Origin: Sulfurospirillum oryzae
GTDB lineage: Bacteria > Campylobacterota > Campylobacteria > Campylobacterales > Sulfurospirillaceae
Length of the DNA stretch: 64,000 bases
Direction: 5' to 3'
Assembly: GCF_025770725.1 (NCBI RefSeq)
Contig: NZ_JANZKZ010000001.1
Span: 434,001 to 498,000 of the forward strand
In this document: one piece after another, positions 1 through 10,596 of the stretch
How the letters are laid out: every line of letters begins with the position of its first letter
Position numbering within the stretch: position 1 is the stretch's first letter
Notes under the pieces: model-generated
The model's database searches: none
Told to the model about the DNA's origin: nothing
Seen by the model: only the letters and a program-made list of their open reading frames with translations
Translations under genes and position numbers: made by a program

Positions 1-307
1 CGAAGATGCCAAAGCCGTCGAAGAAGCGGGAGCGTTTAGCTTAGTGATCGAAGGCGTTGTTGAAGAAGCGGCACGTCGTATTTCTGAAGCGATCTCTATT
101 CCAACGATTGGTATAGGTGCTGGAAAATACACTGACGGTCAAGTTTTGGTTTGGAGCGATATGTTAGGCTTTTTCCAAGCATTTCAACCTAAATTTGTCA
201 AACGCTATTTAGAAGGTGCTACACTGATTCAAGATGCCGTTGATGCTTATGTTAAAGAAGTTAAAGAGCGCAGCTTTCCAGAAGCTCCGTACACCTACAC
301 AAAGTGA
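1..307 (+). CDS. panB: 3-methyl-2-oxobutanoate hydroxymethyltransferase, C-terminal part
   Basis: This is the 3' end of a gene cut by the left window edge, read in frame from base 2. The enzyme (ketopantoate hydroxymethyltransferase) makes ketopantoate from 2-oxoisovalerate and methylene-tetrahydrofolate in pantothenate and CoA synthesis. The visible ~101 residues carry the family's C-terminal block: an EGVVEEAA segment, then [21 protein letters not shown] and a D-LGFF-F-PKFVK tail. The last bases form a GTGA overlap with the following ruvB reading frame (TGA 305-307), so the two are probably co-translated. The start and N-terminal half lie outside the window. Confidence 0.93.
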   Translation, partial: EDAKAVEEAGAFSLVIEGVVEEAARRISEAISIPTIGIGAGKYTDGQVLVWSDMLGFFQAFQPKFVKRYLEGATLIQDAVDAYVKEVKERSFPEAPYTYTK

Positions 308-1335
308 GTGAGATGGAACGCATCGTCGAAATCGAAAAAATCTCCTTTGAAAATGAGTATGAAAAAAGCTTACGTCCGACTTCATTTGAGAACTACATTG
401 GACAAGAGAAGATCAAAAAGAACTTGCAAGTTTTTATTCAAGCGGCGCAAAAACGCTCTGAGTGTTTAGATCACATTCTCTTTTTTGGACCTCCTGGTCT
501 TGGTAAGACAACATTGGCGCATATCATCTCCAACGAAATGCGTACCAATATGAAAATAACCGCCGCTCCGATGATCGAAAAAAGTGGCGATTTAGCCGCG
601 ATTTTAACGAATCTTCAAGAGGGAGACATCCTTTTTATTGATGAAATTCACCGTCTTTCACCTGCGATTGAAGAGATTCTCTACCCCGCTATGGAAGATT
701 TTCGTCTTGACATTATCATCGGCTCTGGCCCTGCGGCACAAACGATCAAAATCGACTTACCTCGTTTTACACTCATTGGCGCTACGACACGTGCGGGTAT
801 GATTAGCTCGCCATTGCGTGATCGATTTGGTATGCACTTTCGCCTACAGTTTTACACCAAAGATGAACTCTCACTTATCATCACCAAAGCATCGCATAAA
901 CTGGAGAAAATCTGTCTTCAAGATGCGGCAAGCGAAATGGCAAGACGCTCACGTGGAACACCTAGAATTGCGCTTCGTCTTTTAAAACGTATTCGTGATT
1001 ATGCCGATGTGGTGGATGAAGAGAGCATTAGCATTGAGCGAGCGCAGTATGGTTTGAATGAACTGGGTGTCAATGACCTTGGCTTTGATGAGCTTGACAT
1101 CAAATACCTTGAACTTCTATTGCAAACCAAAGGCAGACCACTAGGTCTTAGCACCATTGCAGCTGCACTTAGTGAAGATGAGGGAACCATCGAAGATGTG
1201 ATTGAGCCTTATTTGCTTGCCAACAGTTACATTGAGCGAACAGCGCGTGGAAGAGTTGCGACCGCCAAAACGTATGAGCTTTTCCGCCTCACACCCCCAG
1301 CGTTACAAAGCGCACTTTTTGAGGATAATGTATGA
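304..1335 (+). CDS. ruvB: Holliday junction branch migration helicase RuvB
   Basis: AAA+ ATPase motor that, with RuvA and RuvC, drives branch migration of Holliday junctions in recombination repair. The 343-residue length is typical. Walker [10 protein letters not shown] sits near residue 62, Walker B FIDEIHRL near 114, sensor I GATTRAG near 159, and the C-terminal winged helix carries the RPLGL and RTARGR blocks. The GTG at 304 overlaps the panB stop; an ATG at 313 is an alternative start with no better ribosome site. Its stop overlaps the next start as ATGA (1332-1335), so panB, ruvB and the next gene form one transcript. Confidence 0.96.
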   Translation: MSEMERIVEIEKISFENEYEKSLRPTSFENYIGQEKIKKNLQVFIQAAQKRSECLDHILFFGPPGLGKTTLAHIISNEMRTNMKITAAPMIEKSGDLAAILTNLQEGDILFIDEIHRLSPAIEEILYPAMEDFRLDIIIGSGPAAQTIKIDLPRFTLIGATTRAGMISSPLRDRFGMHFRLQFYTKDELSLIITKASHKLEKICLQDAASEMARRSRGTPRIALRLLKRIRDYADVVDEESISIERAQYGLNELGVNDLGFDELDIKYLELLLQTKGRPLGLSTIAAALSEDEGTIEDVIEPYLLANSYIERTARGRVATAKTYELFRLTPPALQSALFEDNV

Positions 1336-2372
1336 ATGAACATCGCTTCTTTTTAACCGCTATTTTTTTAGCCGTTTTATTTTCTATTGTTAAGCTTTAT
1401 CAGCCTTTTTTGATGATTATTACCATAGCTTCACTCTTAGCCATGGCAACCTATACGATCAATCTTCAATTGTATAAATTGACAAAAAGTAAACATTTAT
1501 CTGCGCTTTTGTCAACAGTTTTTCTATCAGTCCTCCTGTTTGGACCTATTGTTTATACGATAACATCCATTGGTGGAATCGTCAATAATTTTGATTTTTC
1601 CATGATTGAAAAAGTGCAAACATATCTGCGAACACTTGATTATCACCTTCCTGCGCCACTGGCTTTTATGCAGTCAACTTTGGATGATTTTATCAGCAAT
1701 CTAAACATTGCTCAAATTTCTAGCACCGCCCTCTCTTATCTTGGCTCCATTGGTAAGAACAGTGCTGGATTTTTAAAAGATATGCTTCTCATCGTTGTCT
1801 TTTTCTTCTTTGCACTTCTGAATGGTAAAGACCTTATTGACTATTTCAAGAGCGTTATGCCTATTGATGCGAAAGAGGTCAATTTTGTCTTTTCTGAAGT
1901 CACCAATGTGATGAGTGTCGTTTTTTACTCTATTTTATTTAGTGCAATCTTTCAAGGAGCACTCTTTGCGATTATTGGTATGTATTTTGGTTATGATGGA
2001 TTATTATTAGGAATTTTTTATGGCTTTGCCTCGCTCATTCCTATCGTTGGTGGAGCACTTATGTGGATACCACTGTGTGCCATCGAAGTCGCACATGGCA
2101 ATACCACAACAGCCATTATCATTGCAACCTATTCGATTGTCGTCATCTCCATTATTGCCGATACTTTTATCAAGCCACTTATCATCAAATACATCAATGA
2201 CAAGATGGTCAAAACACCAACAGCTGTGAATGAACTCTTGATTTTCTTCGCTATTTTTGCGGGACTTACAACGTTTGGTTTTTGGGGAATGATACTTGGC
2301 CCTGCAATTACCACGCTCTTTATTTCTCTTTTAAAACTCTACAAACTGCTCAAAGAAAAACATTACATGTAA
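1332..2372 (+). CDS. AI-2E transporter family (PerM/YdiK-like) membrane protein
   Basis: Polytopic inner-membrane protein of 346 residues with about eight hydrophobic segments. The first two are near residues 5-45; a soluble stretch (about 85-140) separates the helices, and the C-terminal half has the family's [19 protein letters not shown]-type block near 225-245 and a DTFIKPLII segment near 275. The family includes the AI-2 exporter TqsA and sodium/proton antiporter-like members, so the substrate cannot be assigned. The stop codon TAA (2370-2372) is part of a copy of the TTACATGTAA palindrome, which encodes the final Tyr-Met-stop. It converges on the dynamin-like genes across a strong terminator. 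Confidence 0.85.
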   Translation: MNEHRFFLTAIFLAVLFSIVKLYQPFLMIITIASLLAMATYTINLQLYKLTKSKHLSALLSTVFLSVLLFGPIVYTITSIGGIVNNFDFSMIEKVQTYLRTLDYHLPAPLAFMQSTLDDFISNLNIAQISSTALSYLGSIGKNSAGFLKDMLLIVVFFFFALLNGKDLIDYFKSVMPIDAKEVNFVFSEVTNVMSVVFYSILFSAIFQGALFAIIGMYFGYDGLLLGIFYGFASLIPIVGGALMWIPLCAIEVAHGNTTTAIIIATYSIVVISIIADTFIKPLIIKYINDKMVKTPTAVNELLIFFAIFAGLTTFGFWGMILGPAITTLFISLLKLYKLLKEKHYM

Positions 2373-2374
2373 GA

Positions 2375-2403
2375 AAAGCGAAGTCCTTAAATGACTTCGC
2401 TTT
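2375..2403. terminator. Bidirectional terminator between convergent genes
   Basis: An 11-base arm at 2375-2385 pairs perfectly with 2393-2403 around a 7-base loop. The stem is flanked by A-rich sequence on the left and T's on the right. It lies between the ends of the AI-2E-family gene (+) and the dynamin-like gene (-), and overlaps the last codons of the latter, so it can serve both. Confidence 0.8.
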
Positions 2404-4411
2404 GTAAGGCTTGTATCTGCTCTATGATTTTATGATGTCTTGCTTTTCGCTCTTCCAAAAAGGCTACCTTCTCTTCTTTAATAGCGGTAAATTGGCTAAT
2501 CAAACGGTCATAATCTTTATTGAGAAACGTGTTTCGTGTGTTCATCATGTTTTCTAGCTCGTAGAGATGAAACGACGTTCTAAGACGCTCTTTGATCTCA
2601 TCGAGTTTGGGAACATAAAGAGAAAACTTTGTTGGGTTTTCTTCATAGAGTTTGGCTGATTTTTCGATCTTGTTTTCCAAAAAGGCGACACATACTTCGG
2701 TGGCATTTTGGTAGTTGAAACTCACCGCACTGGAAAGATGGTTGAACTCAGAGCTGATCTTCGCGTACGAGTCTGCAATTTCATCGTTAAAGGGCTTTAA
2801 AATACTCTCATACGCCTTAGAGGCAAAACGGCGCATATTAGCAAATTCAATGTCAGAGTGAAGCTCTTCGCTTTTGCGAATTACCTCGTAGGGTGCTTGC
2901 CATTTTAAAATACCCTGCTCTAATGAACGGTAGACCAAACGGTTTTTATCATTGACTTCATTTTGAATGGAGAGAAGATTTCGTACGTATTGCTTAAACA
3001 TTTTACCGATGAGATTCTCTTCATAAAAAAGACTTTTATAGATGAGATCAGAGTTAATTTTAGGCGCTTGGTACTCAAAAGGCAGATACGTTTGGTGCTT
3101 GCTAAAAAGCCCTGCTTTTTGCGCTTCGTAACGCGTCTGTTTTTCGGTTGTGATTTGATTGTAAATGGCATCGGCAATGGTTTCAATAATTTGCTCAATG
3201 CGCATAAAAGCGCTTTTAAGGTCGTGTGAGAATTTGCCTTTTAGCTCAGAAAAAAGGTTTTTTGCTTCGGCTTCAAAGCGTACAATTTCTTCCAAAAGTT
3301 CATCGTAAATGGCTAAGAAAAGCTGATGCTGCGTGATCAGTTTGGAAGAAATATCTTTAATCTCTTTGGTAATAGCAAACTCTTTGGATTGCGTTGATTT
3401 AGGCTGAATTTCGTTACGAATGAAATCTAAAACTTTGTCGATGTTTGACTCTTCCAAAAGTTTGAGATTGGCACCTAAGTCACTTTGCAAAATAGAATCC
3501 AGTGTGCTTTGGTATGCTTTAAAATCATGCTCAACACTAGCAAAATCGAGCTTCTCGCCACCGCTTTGAAGCTTTACATGTAAATCGTGCATAAACTCTT
3601 CAAGCTTCTCTTCCATCATCACTTTTTTGTCGTGACTGCGTGATTCTAAGGCTTGACGGGCTGAGATAGGAATGACATCACTAAAAAACTCTTTAAACGC
3701 TGTTTTGACATAGTTGGTTGTCTCTTCAACTTGAGTAGGTGTAAATTTATCTTTTTGATTTAAGACGCAAAGCGATTTGTTTTGGTACTTACCAAGGTAC
3801 TCTTCCAAAACTTGAAGCTCACTCATTTTCCCTGCGTTGTCGATGAGTGTCAACCAGATAATACCATCGACCTCTTTAAGCACTTTTTCGGTGGTTTGCG
3901 TGTCGGTTGCGGCTTGTGAGTTAAGACCAGGCGTGTCGACAAAAACAACATCTTTAAGAATGTTCAGCGGTGCATAAAGCACAAGGTAGGCAATGTCTTC
4001 AACATGTTCTCGCTGATCTGTAAAATGGGCAATCGTGTTGATGTCATGGTACTCATCTCTACCATCTTTGTAACGCACACGAATTTTAAACTCTTCGCCA
4101 TAGCGAATGTAATTAACTTTTGAAGTTACGGGTGTGATGCCCGTTGGTAAAATACTTTTGGCTAAAAGAGCGTTGAGAAATGTTGACTTTCCACTTGAGA
4201 ACTGCCCTGTAATCGCTACTTTCATCGGCTCTTCTGAACGCATTTGAAGACGATCCAGTGCTTTTTTGAGTTGGATAGAGGGGAGTTGGTGTTCGGAGAG
4301 AAGCACATACTGTACTTTTTTAAGTGCTCCTAAAAGCGTTGCGTCAAACTGGGGTACCACTTTTAAAAAATGCTCTTTATACGAAGCGACAAAACTCTCT
4401 AGTAGACTCAT
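2387..4411 (-). CDS. Dynamin-like GTPase, second member of a pair (DLP2-like)
   Basis: Large dynamin-family GTPase, 674 residues. G1 is GQFSSGKS (residues 69-76), the G2 threonine is in TGITPVT (about 90-96), G3 is DTPG (159-162) and G4 is NQKD (218-221). Long helical regions follow, and no clear transmembrane helix is seen. It lies directly downstream of another dynamin-like gene, overlapping it by 4 bases (ATGA). The same neighbour pair beside frd is known in Campylobacter jejuni (Cj0411/Cj0412), where the two proteins assemble as a membrane-tethering heteromer. A matching role in membrane remodelling is inferred from family and synteny. Confidence 0.88.
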   Translation of the reverse strand: MSLLESFVASYKEHFLKVVPQFDATLLGALKKVQYVLLSEHQLPSIQLKKALDRLQMRSEEPMKVAITGQFSSGKSTFLNALLAKSILPTGITPVTSKVNYIRYGEEFKIRVRYKDGRDEYHDINTIAHFTDQREHVEDIAYLVLYAPLNILKDVVFVDTPGLNSQAATDTQTTEKVLKEVDGIIWLTLIDNAGKMSELQVLEEYLGKYQNKSLCVLNQKDKFTPTQVEETTNYVKTAFKEFFSDVIPISARQALESRSHDKKVMMEEKLEEFMHDLHVKLQSGGEKLDFASVEHDFKAYQSTLDSILQSDLGANLKLLEESNIDKVLDFIRNEIQPKSTQSKEFAITKEIKDISSKLITQHQLFLAIYDELLEEIVRFEAEAKNLFSELKGKFSHDLKSAFMRIEQIIETIADAIYNQITTEKQTRYEAQKAGLFSKHQTYLPFEYQAPKINSDLIYKSLFYEENLIGKMFKQYVRNLLSIQNEVNDKNRLVYRSLEQGILKWQAPYEVIRKSEELHSDIEFANMRRFASKAYESILKPFNDEIADSYAKISSEFNHLSSAVSFNYQNATEVCVAFLENKIEKSAKLYEENPTKFSLYVPKLDEIKERLRTSFHLYELENMMNTRNTFLNKDYDRLISQFTAIKEEKVAFLEERKARHHKIIEQIQALQSEVI

Positions 4412-6780
4412 TTTGGCTCCTTTGTTGCACTTAAATCATTCAAGACGATACTCATCACACGCTCTTTTTCTTTAATCTCTGCTATGCGCGCTTCACGGTT
4501 AAGTGTTGCATCTTTCATCTGGCGCATTGCACGCTCAATCAACTCTTCTTCGGCACTAAAACGCTCTTCAATACTACGAGCAGGTGCTTCACAAAGGCTT
4601 ACGAATGAGCTTAAAAGCTCTTGGTTGACTCTTTGAAGTTTATCGGTTAGCATCTCTTTGATGCCAGAGAATTCTGTACTAAAAAGTGTATCAAGCAGCG
4701 ATGAGAGTGCATTTAGGTCATTTTTACCATACTTTTTGATCGCATCGTTCACACCAGCAATGATCACTGTGCTGTTTTTAAAGATAAGCAGTGAGCCCAA
4801 ATGCTCTTCACAAAAAGCTCTGGCATCAAAACCAGATGATTTCGCATCACTTTTAAACTCGCCATATTTTGCATCCATATAGTCAAGTGCGCTTTGCATC
4901 TTCTTTTGAAATTCGTAGCGATAGTCACGAATGAGATCCACCATCCCATCTTTGATTGCCGTTTCAATAATAGAGCCGATACGCTCCTCTTTGGGTGCTT
5001 TTTTATTTTTACTAAATTCATAGCTGACATCATCGGTAATGCGCCTTTTCACCACATTTTGAAGTGTATCGAGGCGATTGCTTGCAAATTTTTGAAGGGT
5101 ACCAAAGTACTGTTGCATCTCGTCTTTATTTTGAGCGACACTGATTTTGATTTGCTCCAAAAAGCTTGCCATCACTTTTTTCTCTTCTTGATGTTTGGCA
5201 TAAGCGTGTTCGATCTCTTCATGGGAGATATTTAAGTAGTGAAGCTCTTGCTCAAATGATGCCATAGATTCGCTCATGATCGATTCGATCTCTTTGCGAT
5301 TGGCAGAGATAATAAGATTGGCTTTTTGACTGTTTGAGCCAAAGAGAACATCCTCAAGGTAGGCTTCCACAAGCGGCAAACCTGTGCGCTCCATGTCATA
5401 ACCCAGAGCAAGTGCTTCCTCTCCTTGTCCTAATTTATGCATAAGAGCAAGCTTGCCAGCAATCGGGATAAAGACAATCTTAGCGATCACTTCATCCAGT
5501 TTTGCCTCTTTGTTTTGCTCTTTCAGCCGTGCTTCAATGCTACGCTTCGTGTAAGCAATAACCTCTGCAAGCTCTTTTTCTTTTATGGCATCAATGCGTG
5601 TAATGACAATGAGTAAACGTGCCACGTTGCGGTATAACAGCGCATCAATGATGAAGTCTACATCTTTTTGTGTCGCAGCTTGTGCTGCGTTCATAAGATG
5701 AATCATCAAATCGCATTCACTTAAATACTCTAATGTAATCTCTTCACGCTGGATAACAGGATCATCCAGACCTGGGGTATCGACGATTTGGACACCGTCT
5801 TGAACAAATTTAAGATCGGTGTAGAGTTCGACGCTTTTGACCAAATTGCATTTTTTATCAGAGTGCTTTGCCGAAGTATAGAGGGCTAAGTCTTTAACAT
5901 CAATGGATTCGCTTTCACCTTTTGGCGTTATCAAAGTGTTAAATTTTTCACCAAAGTGCGCTCTGCTCTCTTTAACAAATGACTCTAAACTTTTAAGGCT
6001 TTTTGCACCCTCTTCGATCTTGCTCCACTCTTTGGCATTCCAAAAGTTCACTACAGCGTAAGGCTCTTTAGCGTATTTAATGAGTGTTAGGTTAGCTGTT
6101 TCTGGCACAACGGAAGTGCCTAAAACTTCTTGTCCTAAAAGTGCGTTAAGCATGGTTGATTTACCCGCATTCATAACACCGGTGATACCAATAGAAAAAC
6201 GTTGATTTTCAAGGCGTTCAGGGATGACATGTAAACGCTCTTTGAGCCGTGGAAGTTCAACTGCCTGTTTGAGATTTTCAATGGCGGTAAAAAGAAGGTT
6301 GAGGGCTGTTTTATAGTAGTTTTCTTGGGTTGTTGCACTCTTTACATGTAAAGATGCCACTTCGATTTTTTTCTCTTCAATAAGACTTAAAATACTCCCT
6401 AAAGAGCGCACCGCGTCATAGGAAATAATCCCCTCTTTTTTTAAAAGCTCTAAGCGTTTAAGAATGGCATGGTTGATCTGCAAATTGCCAAGGAAAAGCA
6501 GATAGCCAAGCAGTTGGCTTTGAGCGTATTGTAGGGTTTCTTTGCTAAAGGTTGATTGTTGAAAAAGTGTTTGTAAAACAGTTTTAGGTTCTTCAAGGGC
6601 TGCCATATTGGCAAAATTCTGAGGGCTTGCGATAAGCACGATGGCACTACCATCACAAAAGTTATCAAAAGCGGTTGATACGTGTTGATCGAGGATAGTT
6701 TTATGTTTTTCGTCGAAAACAGCTTGCTGGTTTAACCTCTCACCCCAAATGAGTAAGAAAAAATCATTGATGACATGCAT
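4408..6780 (-). CDS. Dynamin-like GTPase, first member of a pair (DLP1-like)
   Basis: A 790-residue dynamin-family GTPase with an N-terminal helical region of about 190 residues before the G domain. G1 is GVMNAGKS (201-208), G3 DTPG (334-337) and G4 TRID (394-397). The C-terminal half is mostly predicted helix with coiled-coil character. It is the promoter-proximal partner of the next dynamin-like gene and overlaps it by 4 bases, which suggests fixed stoichiometry. A TATAAT hexamer is present upstream on its strand at 6808-6813. The frd operon ends just upstream, as in Campylobacter. By analogy it would form the membrane-bridging complex with its partner. Confidence 0.88.
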   Translation of the reverse strand: MHVINDFFLLIWGERLNQQAVFDEKHKTILDQHVSTAFDNFCDGSAIVLIASPQNFANMAALEEPKTVLQTLFQQSTFSKETLQYAQSQLLGYLLFLGNLQINHAILKRLELLKKEGIISYDAVRSLGSILSLIEEKKIEVASLHVKSATTQENYYKTALNLLFTAIENLKQAVELPRLKERLHVIPERLENQRFSIGITGVMNAGKSTMLNALLGQEVLGTSVVPETANLTLIKYAKEPYAVVNFWNAKEWSKIEEGAKSLKSLESFVKESRAHFGEKFNTLITPKGESESIDVKDLALYTSAKHSDKKCNLVKSVELYTDLKFVQDGVQIVDTPGLDDPVIQREEITLEYLSECDLMIHLMNAAQAATQKDVDFIIDALLYRNVARLLIVITRIDAIKEKELAEVIAYTKRSIEARLKEQNKEAKLDEVIAKIVFIPIAGKLALMHKLGQGEEALALGYDMERTGLPLVEAYLEDVLFGSNSQKANLIISANRKEIESIMSESMASFEQELHYLNISHEEIEHAYAKHQEEKKVMASFLEQIKISVAQNKDEMQQYFGTLQKFASNRLDTLQNVVKRRITDDVSYEFSKNKKAPKEERIGSIIETAIKDGMVDLIRDYRYEFQKKMQSALDYMDAKYGEFKSDAKSSGFDARAFCEEHLGSLLIFKNSTVIIAGVNDAIKKYGKNDLNALSSLLDTLFSTEFSGIKEMLTDKLQRVNQELLSSFVSLCEAPARSIEERFSAEEELIERAMRQMKDATLNREARIAEIKEKERVMSIVLNDLSATKEPK

Positions 6781-6807
6781 GAGATACTATCTTTAAAGTT
6801 TTTTTGA

Positions 6808-6813
6808 TTATAT
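6808..6813 (-). promoter_or_regulatory. Candidate -10 hexamer for the dynamin-like pair
   Basis: Reads TATAAT on the minus strand, 28 bases before the first dynamin-like gene, in a T-rich context. No good -35 is seen, which is usual for sigma-70 promoters in Campylobacterota. The rest of the gap 6781-6907 shows no gene. Confidence 0.35.
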
Positions 6814-6907
6814 CAAGATTTCTTATAATAGAAACAAAATTGCGAGACTAAATGTCAAGATTAAGGCGAGAAGTAAGGCAAGTACCTTACTCCTCTAAAA
6901 GCGAAGA

Positions 6908-7630
6908 TTACGAGCGAAGTGCTACGAGTTTTCTTCTCATATAAGCGATTTTTGATTGAAGTGGTAAGTGTTTTGGACAGTTGTCTTCGCACGCAACGAG
7001 ACTCATACATCCAAAAATTCCATCATCATCACCGACAAGCTCATAGAAGTCTTCATCGGTTCTGTTATCGTGTGGATCCATTGCAAAACGTGCAACACGG
7101 TTCAAACCAACAGCACCAATAAAGTTTGGTCTCATCAATTTTGTACCACATGCTGCAACACAAATACCACACTCGATACAACGATCAAGCTCAAATGTCT
7201 CATCAGCGAGTTTTGGCTCCATAGGTGCTTCAAGTTTAGAAATGTCAACAGTGTGATTTGTGTGAATCCAACTCTCAACACGTTTACTCATACCATTCAT
7301 CCAGTTACCCGTATCAACAGAAAGATCTTTGATCAGTTTGAATGCTGGCATAGGCATTAATTGAATAACGCCGCTTGGGAAATTTTTTGTCAATGTTCTA
7401 CAAGCAAGGGCTGGCTTACCATTAACCATCATACCGCAACTTCCACAGATACCTGCGCGGCATACAAAGTCAAAAGAAAGGTCAGCGTCCATTGTCTCGC
7501 GAATTTTTGTAAGCGCGATAAACAGTGTCATACCATCAGTTTCTTCAAGCTTGTACTCTGCAAAGTGCGCTTTTGAAAGCTTTGATTGTGGGTTATATTT
7601 CATAGCCCTTATGGTAATAGTTCTACTCAT
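6908..7630 (-). CDS. frdB: Fumarate reductase iron-sulfur subunit
   Basis: Electron-transfer subunit of quinol:fumarate reductase, 240 residues. Cysteines 57, 62, 65 and 77 form the [2Fe-2S] site. CIECGIC at 151-157 with C161, then C208, C214 and C218, supply the [4Fe-4S] and [3Fe-4S] ligands. Length and cysteine spacing match the Wolinella succinogenes type. It is the last gene of the frdC-frdA-frdB operon and overlaps the frdA stop by 4 bases (ATGA). It relays electrons from the heme subunit FrdC to the flavin in FrdA, on the inner membrane. Confidence 0.96.
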   Translation of the reverse strand: MSRTITIRAMKYNPQSKLSKAHFAEYKLEETDGMTLFIALTKIRETMDADLSFDFVCRAGICGSCGMMVNGKPALACRTLTKNFPSGVIQLMPMPAFKLIKDLSVDTGNWMNGMSKRVESWIHTNHTVDISKLEAPMEPKLADETFELDRCIECGICVAACGTKLMRPNFIGAVGLNRVARFAMDPHDNRTDEDFYELVGDDDGIFGCMSLVACEDNCPKHLPLQSKIAYMRRKLVALRS

Positions 7631-9612
7631 TTTGCATCTCCAAATCTCTCATTTTTAGCTTTATAATAGGGTTGAAGCTCAAATGGCATAAGCGCATCTT
7701 GGATCGCATGTCTGTCTTTGCCTGCCGCTTCCATTTCTTCACGAAGTTTATCAACTTCTTCTTGACGTTTAAGGCTTAATTCGTTTTCGATAATCATACC
7801 TTTTGCACCGTAACCACGGAACGCAGGTGGGATTTCCATTTTCATAATATCTAAATCTTCATAGCTAACCGTTGGAAGTGTAGCGCCCTCTTTCCATGAA
7901 GTAAGAGTACGTTTCAACCAGTTGGCATCATCACGTTTCAAGAAGTCTTCACGGTAATGTGCACCACGGCTTTCTGTTCGATCACGTGCGCCAAGGGCAA
8001 CACAAAGAGCGAGTTTAAGCATCATTGGAACACGGTACGCTTCTTCAAGTTCTGGGTTAGCAGATGCTGTTTTAGATTTAACATTCACATCGTGAGATTT
8101 TTTGAGAAGTTCTTCAAGTTCATTAACCGCTTCAGCAAGACCTTTGCCATCACGGAAAATCGCAACTTTTTCCCACATAATATCTCTCATTCTGTTTTTG
8201 ATTTCAAAAATGTTGTATTTACCTTTGTTGGTTAACAAGTGATTGATGAAATCAGATTGTTTTTTCAATGCTTTTTCAATTGTTGCTGTATTGACATTGA
8301 CTTCGTTTGATAAACAATAGTCAGCAAAATAATCACCAACGATCATACCTGCAACAACAGTCTCACTTACAGAGTTACCACCAAGGCGGTTAAATCCGTG
8401 CATATCCCAACAAGCAGCTTCACCCGCAGAGAAGAGACCTGAAAGTGTTGGAGACTCACCGGTTGGTTTTGTTCTAATACCACCCATTGAGTAGTGTTGC
8501 ATTGGAAGAACGGGTGCCCAACCTTTTGGACCTTCATCCGCAGGATCGATACCGTTAAAGATTTGACAAATTTCTTGTACATCTCTTAGGTTTCTCTCAA
8601 TGTGTGCACGACCAAGGATAGAGATATCTAACCACAAGTGCTCGCCATAAGGAGATTTAACACCTTTACCTTTACGGATGTGTTCCATCATACGACGACT
8701 TACAACGTCACGACTTGCAAGTTCTTTTTTCTCTGGCTCGTAGTCTGGCATAAATCTATGACCATCAACGTCACGTAATAGACCACCATCACCACGACAG
8801 CCCTCAGTTAAAAGAATACCTGATGGAACGATTGGGGTTGGGTGGAATTGTACTGCTTCCATGTTACCAAGTGTCGCAACACCCGTTTCAAGAGCAATAG
8901 CAGCACCAATACCATCACAAATAACCGCATTGGTTGTTTGTTTGTAAAGTCTACCGTAACCTCCCGTTGCGATCAAAGTACCTTTAGCAACATAAGCCCA
9001 AAGCTCACCCGTTACAAGGTCTCTTACAATCGCACCGTAACAACGGTTGTTTTCATGAATAAGCGCAATCGCTTCTTTTCTATCTTCAATATTTACATTA
9101 TGTTTCAACGCTTCGTTAGCAACACCAAAAAGCATGGTATGACCTGTAGCATCCGCTGTATAACAGGTTCTCCATTTTTTAGTACCACCAAAGTCACGAG
9201 AGTGGATATAACCATGAACTTCATCGTCTTCAACGATTGTTGTTCTCTCTGCATTGATGATAGCTTCTCTGCTACCTTTAGCAATTCTAGTCCAAGGCAC
9301 GCCCCAACCAGCTAACTCACGGATAGCTTTAGGTGCAACGGTAACGAACATACGTGCAACTTCTTGGTCACAACCCCAGTCACTACCTTTTACAGTATCT
9401 GCAAAGTGAACATCTTCGTTGTCACCTCTACTCATTTTTGAGTTACCAAGACTTGCTTGCATACCACCTTGTGCCGCAGCAGAGTGTGATCTCTTTACTG
9501 GACAAAGACTTAAAACTGTTGTGCTAAGACCTTTAGATTGCGTTGCAATCGCCGCTCTAAGACCTGCTAAACCACCACCGATTACCAGTGCATCACAATA
9601 TTTTACGTTCAT
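7627..9612 (-). CDS. frdA: Fumarate reductase flavoprotein subunit
   Basis: Catalytic subunit (661 residues) that reduces fumarate to succinate. The FAD-binding IGGGLAG lies at 11-17, and His43 in [10 protein letters not shown] is the residue that covalently carries FAD in this family. Downstream are the QFHPT block and the HYSMGGI / FNRLGGNS substrate-domain motifs. Length and His position agree with the Wolinella enzyme. Translation is coupled to frdB (4-base overlap), and frdC ends 2 bases upstream of the start. The same family includes succinate dehydrogenases, but the subunit set here is the menaquinol:fumarate reductase kind. Confidence 0.97.
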   Translation of the reverse strand: MNVKYCDALVIGGGLAGLRAAIATQSKGLSTTVLSLCPVKRSHSAAAQGGMQASLGNSKMSRGDNEDVHFADTVKGSDWGCDQEVARMFVTVAPKAIRELAGWGVPWTRIAKGSREAIINAERTTIVEDDEVHGYIHSRDFGGTKKWRTCYTADATGHTMLFGVANEALKHNVNIEDRKEAIALIHENNRCYGAIVRDLVTGELWAYVAKGTLIATGGYGRLYKQTTNAVICDGIGAAIALETGVATLGNMEAVQFHPTPIVPSGILLTEGCRGDGGLLRDVDGHRFMPDYEPEKKELASRDVVSRRMMEHIRKGKGVKSPYGEHLWLDISILGRAHIERNLRDVQEICQIFNGIDPADEGPKGWAPVLPMQHYSMGGIRTKPTGESPTLSGLFSAGEAACWDMHGFNRLGGNSVSETVVAGMIVGDYFADYCLSNEVNVNTATIEKALKKQSDFINHLLTNKGKYNIFEIKNRMRDIMWEKVAIFRDGKGLAEAVNELEELLKKSHDVNVKSKTASANPELEEAYRVPMMLKLALCVALGARDRTESRGAHYREDFLKRDDANWLKRTLTSWKEGATLPTVSYEDLDIMKMEIPPAFRGYGAKGMIIENELSLKRQEEVDKLREEMEAAGKDRHAIQDALMPFELQPYYKAKNERFGDAK

Positions 9613-9614
9613 TT

Positions 9615-10397
9615 TTACGCCCTAACCTTCACATCATATCTTGCTTCTACTTGTGCCGTTGGTTTATATACTTCACCAACATTATTTCTGTGCTCGTAAC
9701 CGATTTTGACATAAGCAGCCAACGTTAAAAGACCAAGTGCTAAGAAGAATACAGTAACAGCCCATTTAACTTTTTTAAGATTTTTACGAGAATCTTTTGC
9801 GTGTTCACCTTCAAACCATCCCCATTTTACACAAAGACGATAAAGGCCGATACCACCGTGGAACTCAACAGCAAGAAGAAGAAGAAGATAAAATGGCCAC
9901 ATAAATTCGCTGTACATTCTATCTGCTGAACCATAAGGTCCAATTTTATCTGCTTGAACCGCCATAGTAAAGAGGTGTGCAGAACCAAGGAAAAACATTG
10001 CAAAACCGGTGAACGCTTGTGTAAACCACATTGTCGTATCATCATGTTTCATCATGCCCATGTGTGTTTTGTATGCTTGATATTGTCTGAATGTAATAGG
10101 CAATTTTCTCATACCGAGCATTGCGTGTACAATAAAGACTGCAAATACAAACAATACAATCGCAGAAACGATTACAGGCTGTGGTTCGCTAAGGAACATA
10201 CTGCCTTCAAACATTTTTGTTATGGTGTACATAAAGTCTTTGCTGATCAAAATAGTTGATACAAAGAACATGTGTCCCCACATAAACAAACCTAAGAATA
10301 GCCCTGTTGCACTTTGAACATAGTCAAGTTTCGCAGGAACTCTACTCTTTTTTCCCTCAACGCTCGTACCTAAAAACCCTTCAAGTAGGTCACTCAC
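9615..10397 (-). CDS. frdC: Fumarate reductase cytochrome b (di-heme) subunit
   Basis: Membrane anchor (260 residues) with five hydrophobic helices that binds two b hemes and oxidises menaquinol. The four axial-ligand histidines known in Wolinella FrdC (44, 93, 143, 182) appear here at 42, 91, 141 and 180, a uniform shift of two. Glu64 corresponds to the functional Glu66. This is the first gene of the operon, preceded by an AAGGAT ribosome site. The conserved spacing strongly supports the di-heme type B enzyme, in which menaquinol oxidation is coupled to fumarate reduction in anaerobic respiration. Confidence 0.96.
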   Translation of the reverse strand: MSDLLEGFLGTSVEGKKSRVPAKLDYVQSATGLFLGLFMWGHMFFVSTILISKDFMYTITKMFEGSMFLSEPQPVIVSAIVLFVFAVFIVHAMLGMRKLPITFRQYQAYKTHMGMMKHDDTTMWFTQAFTGFAMFFLGSAHLFTMAVQADKIGPYGSADRMYSEFMWPFYLLLLLAVEFHGGIGLYRLCVKWGWFEGEHAKDSRKNLKKVKWAVTVFFLALGLLTLAAYVKIGYEHRNNVGEVYKPTAQVEARYDVKVRA

Positions 10398-10548
10398 ATC
10401 TCATCCTTTTTGTGAAGTTTGATAAACGCTCATAAATGTGCAGAACAACACACTTATGAATGTCAATCTTTTACAAACACCCTTTTTAAGGATATTACAA
10501 CAAGTTTTAACAAACGATAATTATGTTATTTTGTACATACTAGTTGGA

Positions 10549-10554
10549 ATTATA
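10549..10554 (-). promoter_or_regulatory. Candidate -10 hexamer upstream of frdCAB
   Basis: Reads TATAAT on the minus strand about 150 bases before frdC, inside the 188-base gap 10398-10585. No convincing -35 was found. The long leader between this site and frdC is AT-rich and shows no further gene. An upstream site would be consistent with regulated transcription, but the assignment is weak. Confidence 0.3.
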
Positions 10555-10572
10555 ATATACAAAAGGGGATTT

Positions 10573-10596
10573 AAAAGGGATTTTTTTATCCCTTTT
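10573..10596 (-). terminator. Terminator hairpin at the end of lgt
   Basis: Nine-base arms at 10573-10581 and 10588-10596 pair perfectly around a 6-base loop. The hairpin overlaps the lgt stop codon and is followed on the minus strand by a short run of T's. It separates lgt from the frd operon downstream. Confidence 0.6.

Noticed and set aside
6908-10397. Several open frames of 70-157 codons on the plus strand opposite frdBAC.
   Set aside because: They mirror strongly conserved genes, lack ribosome sites, and read as Cys/His/Thr-rich nonsense. They are antisense shadows.
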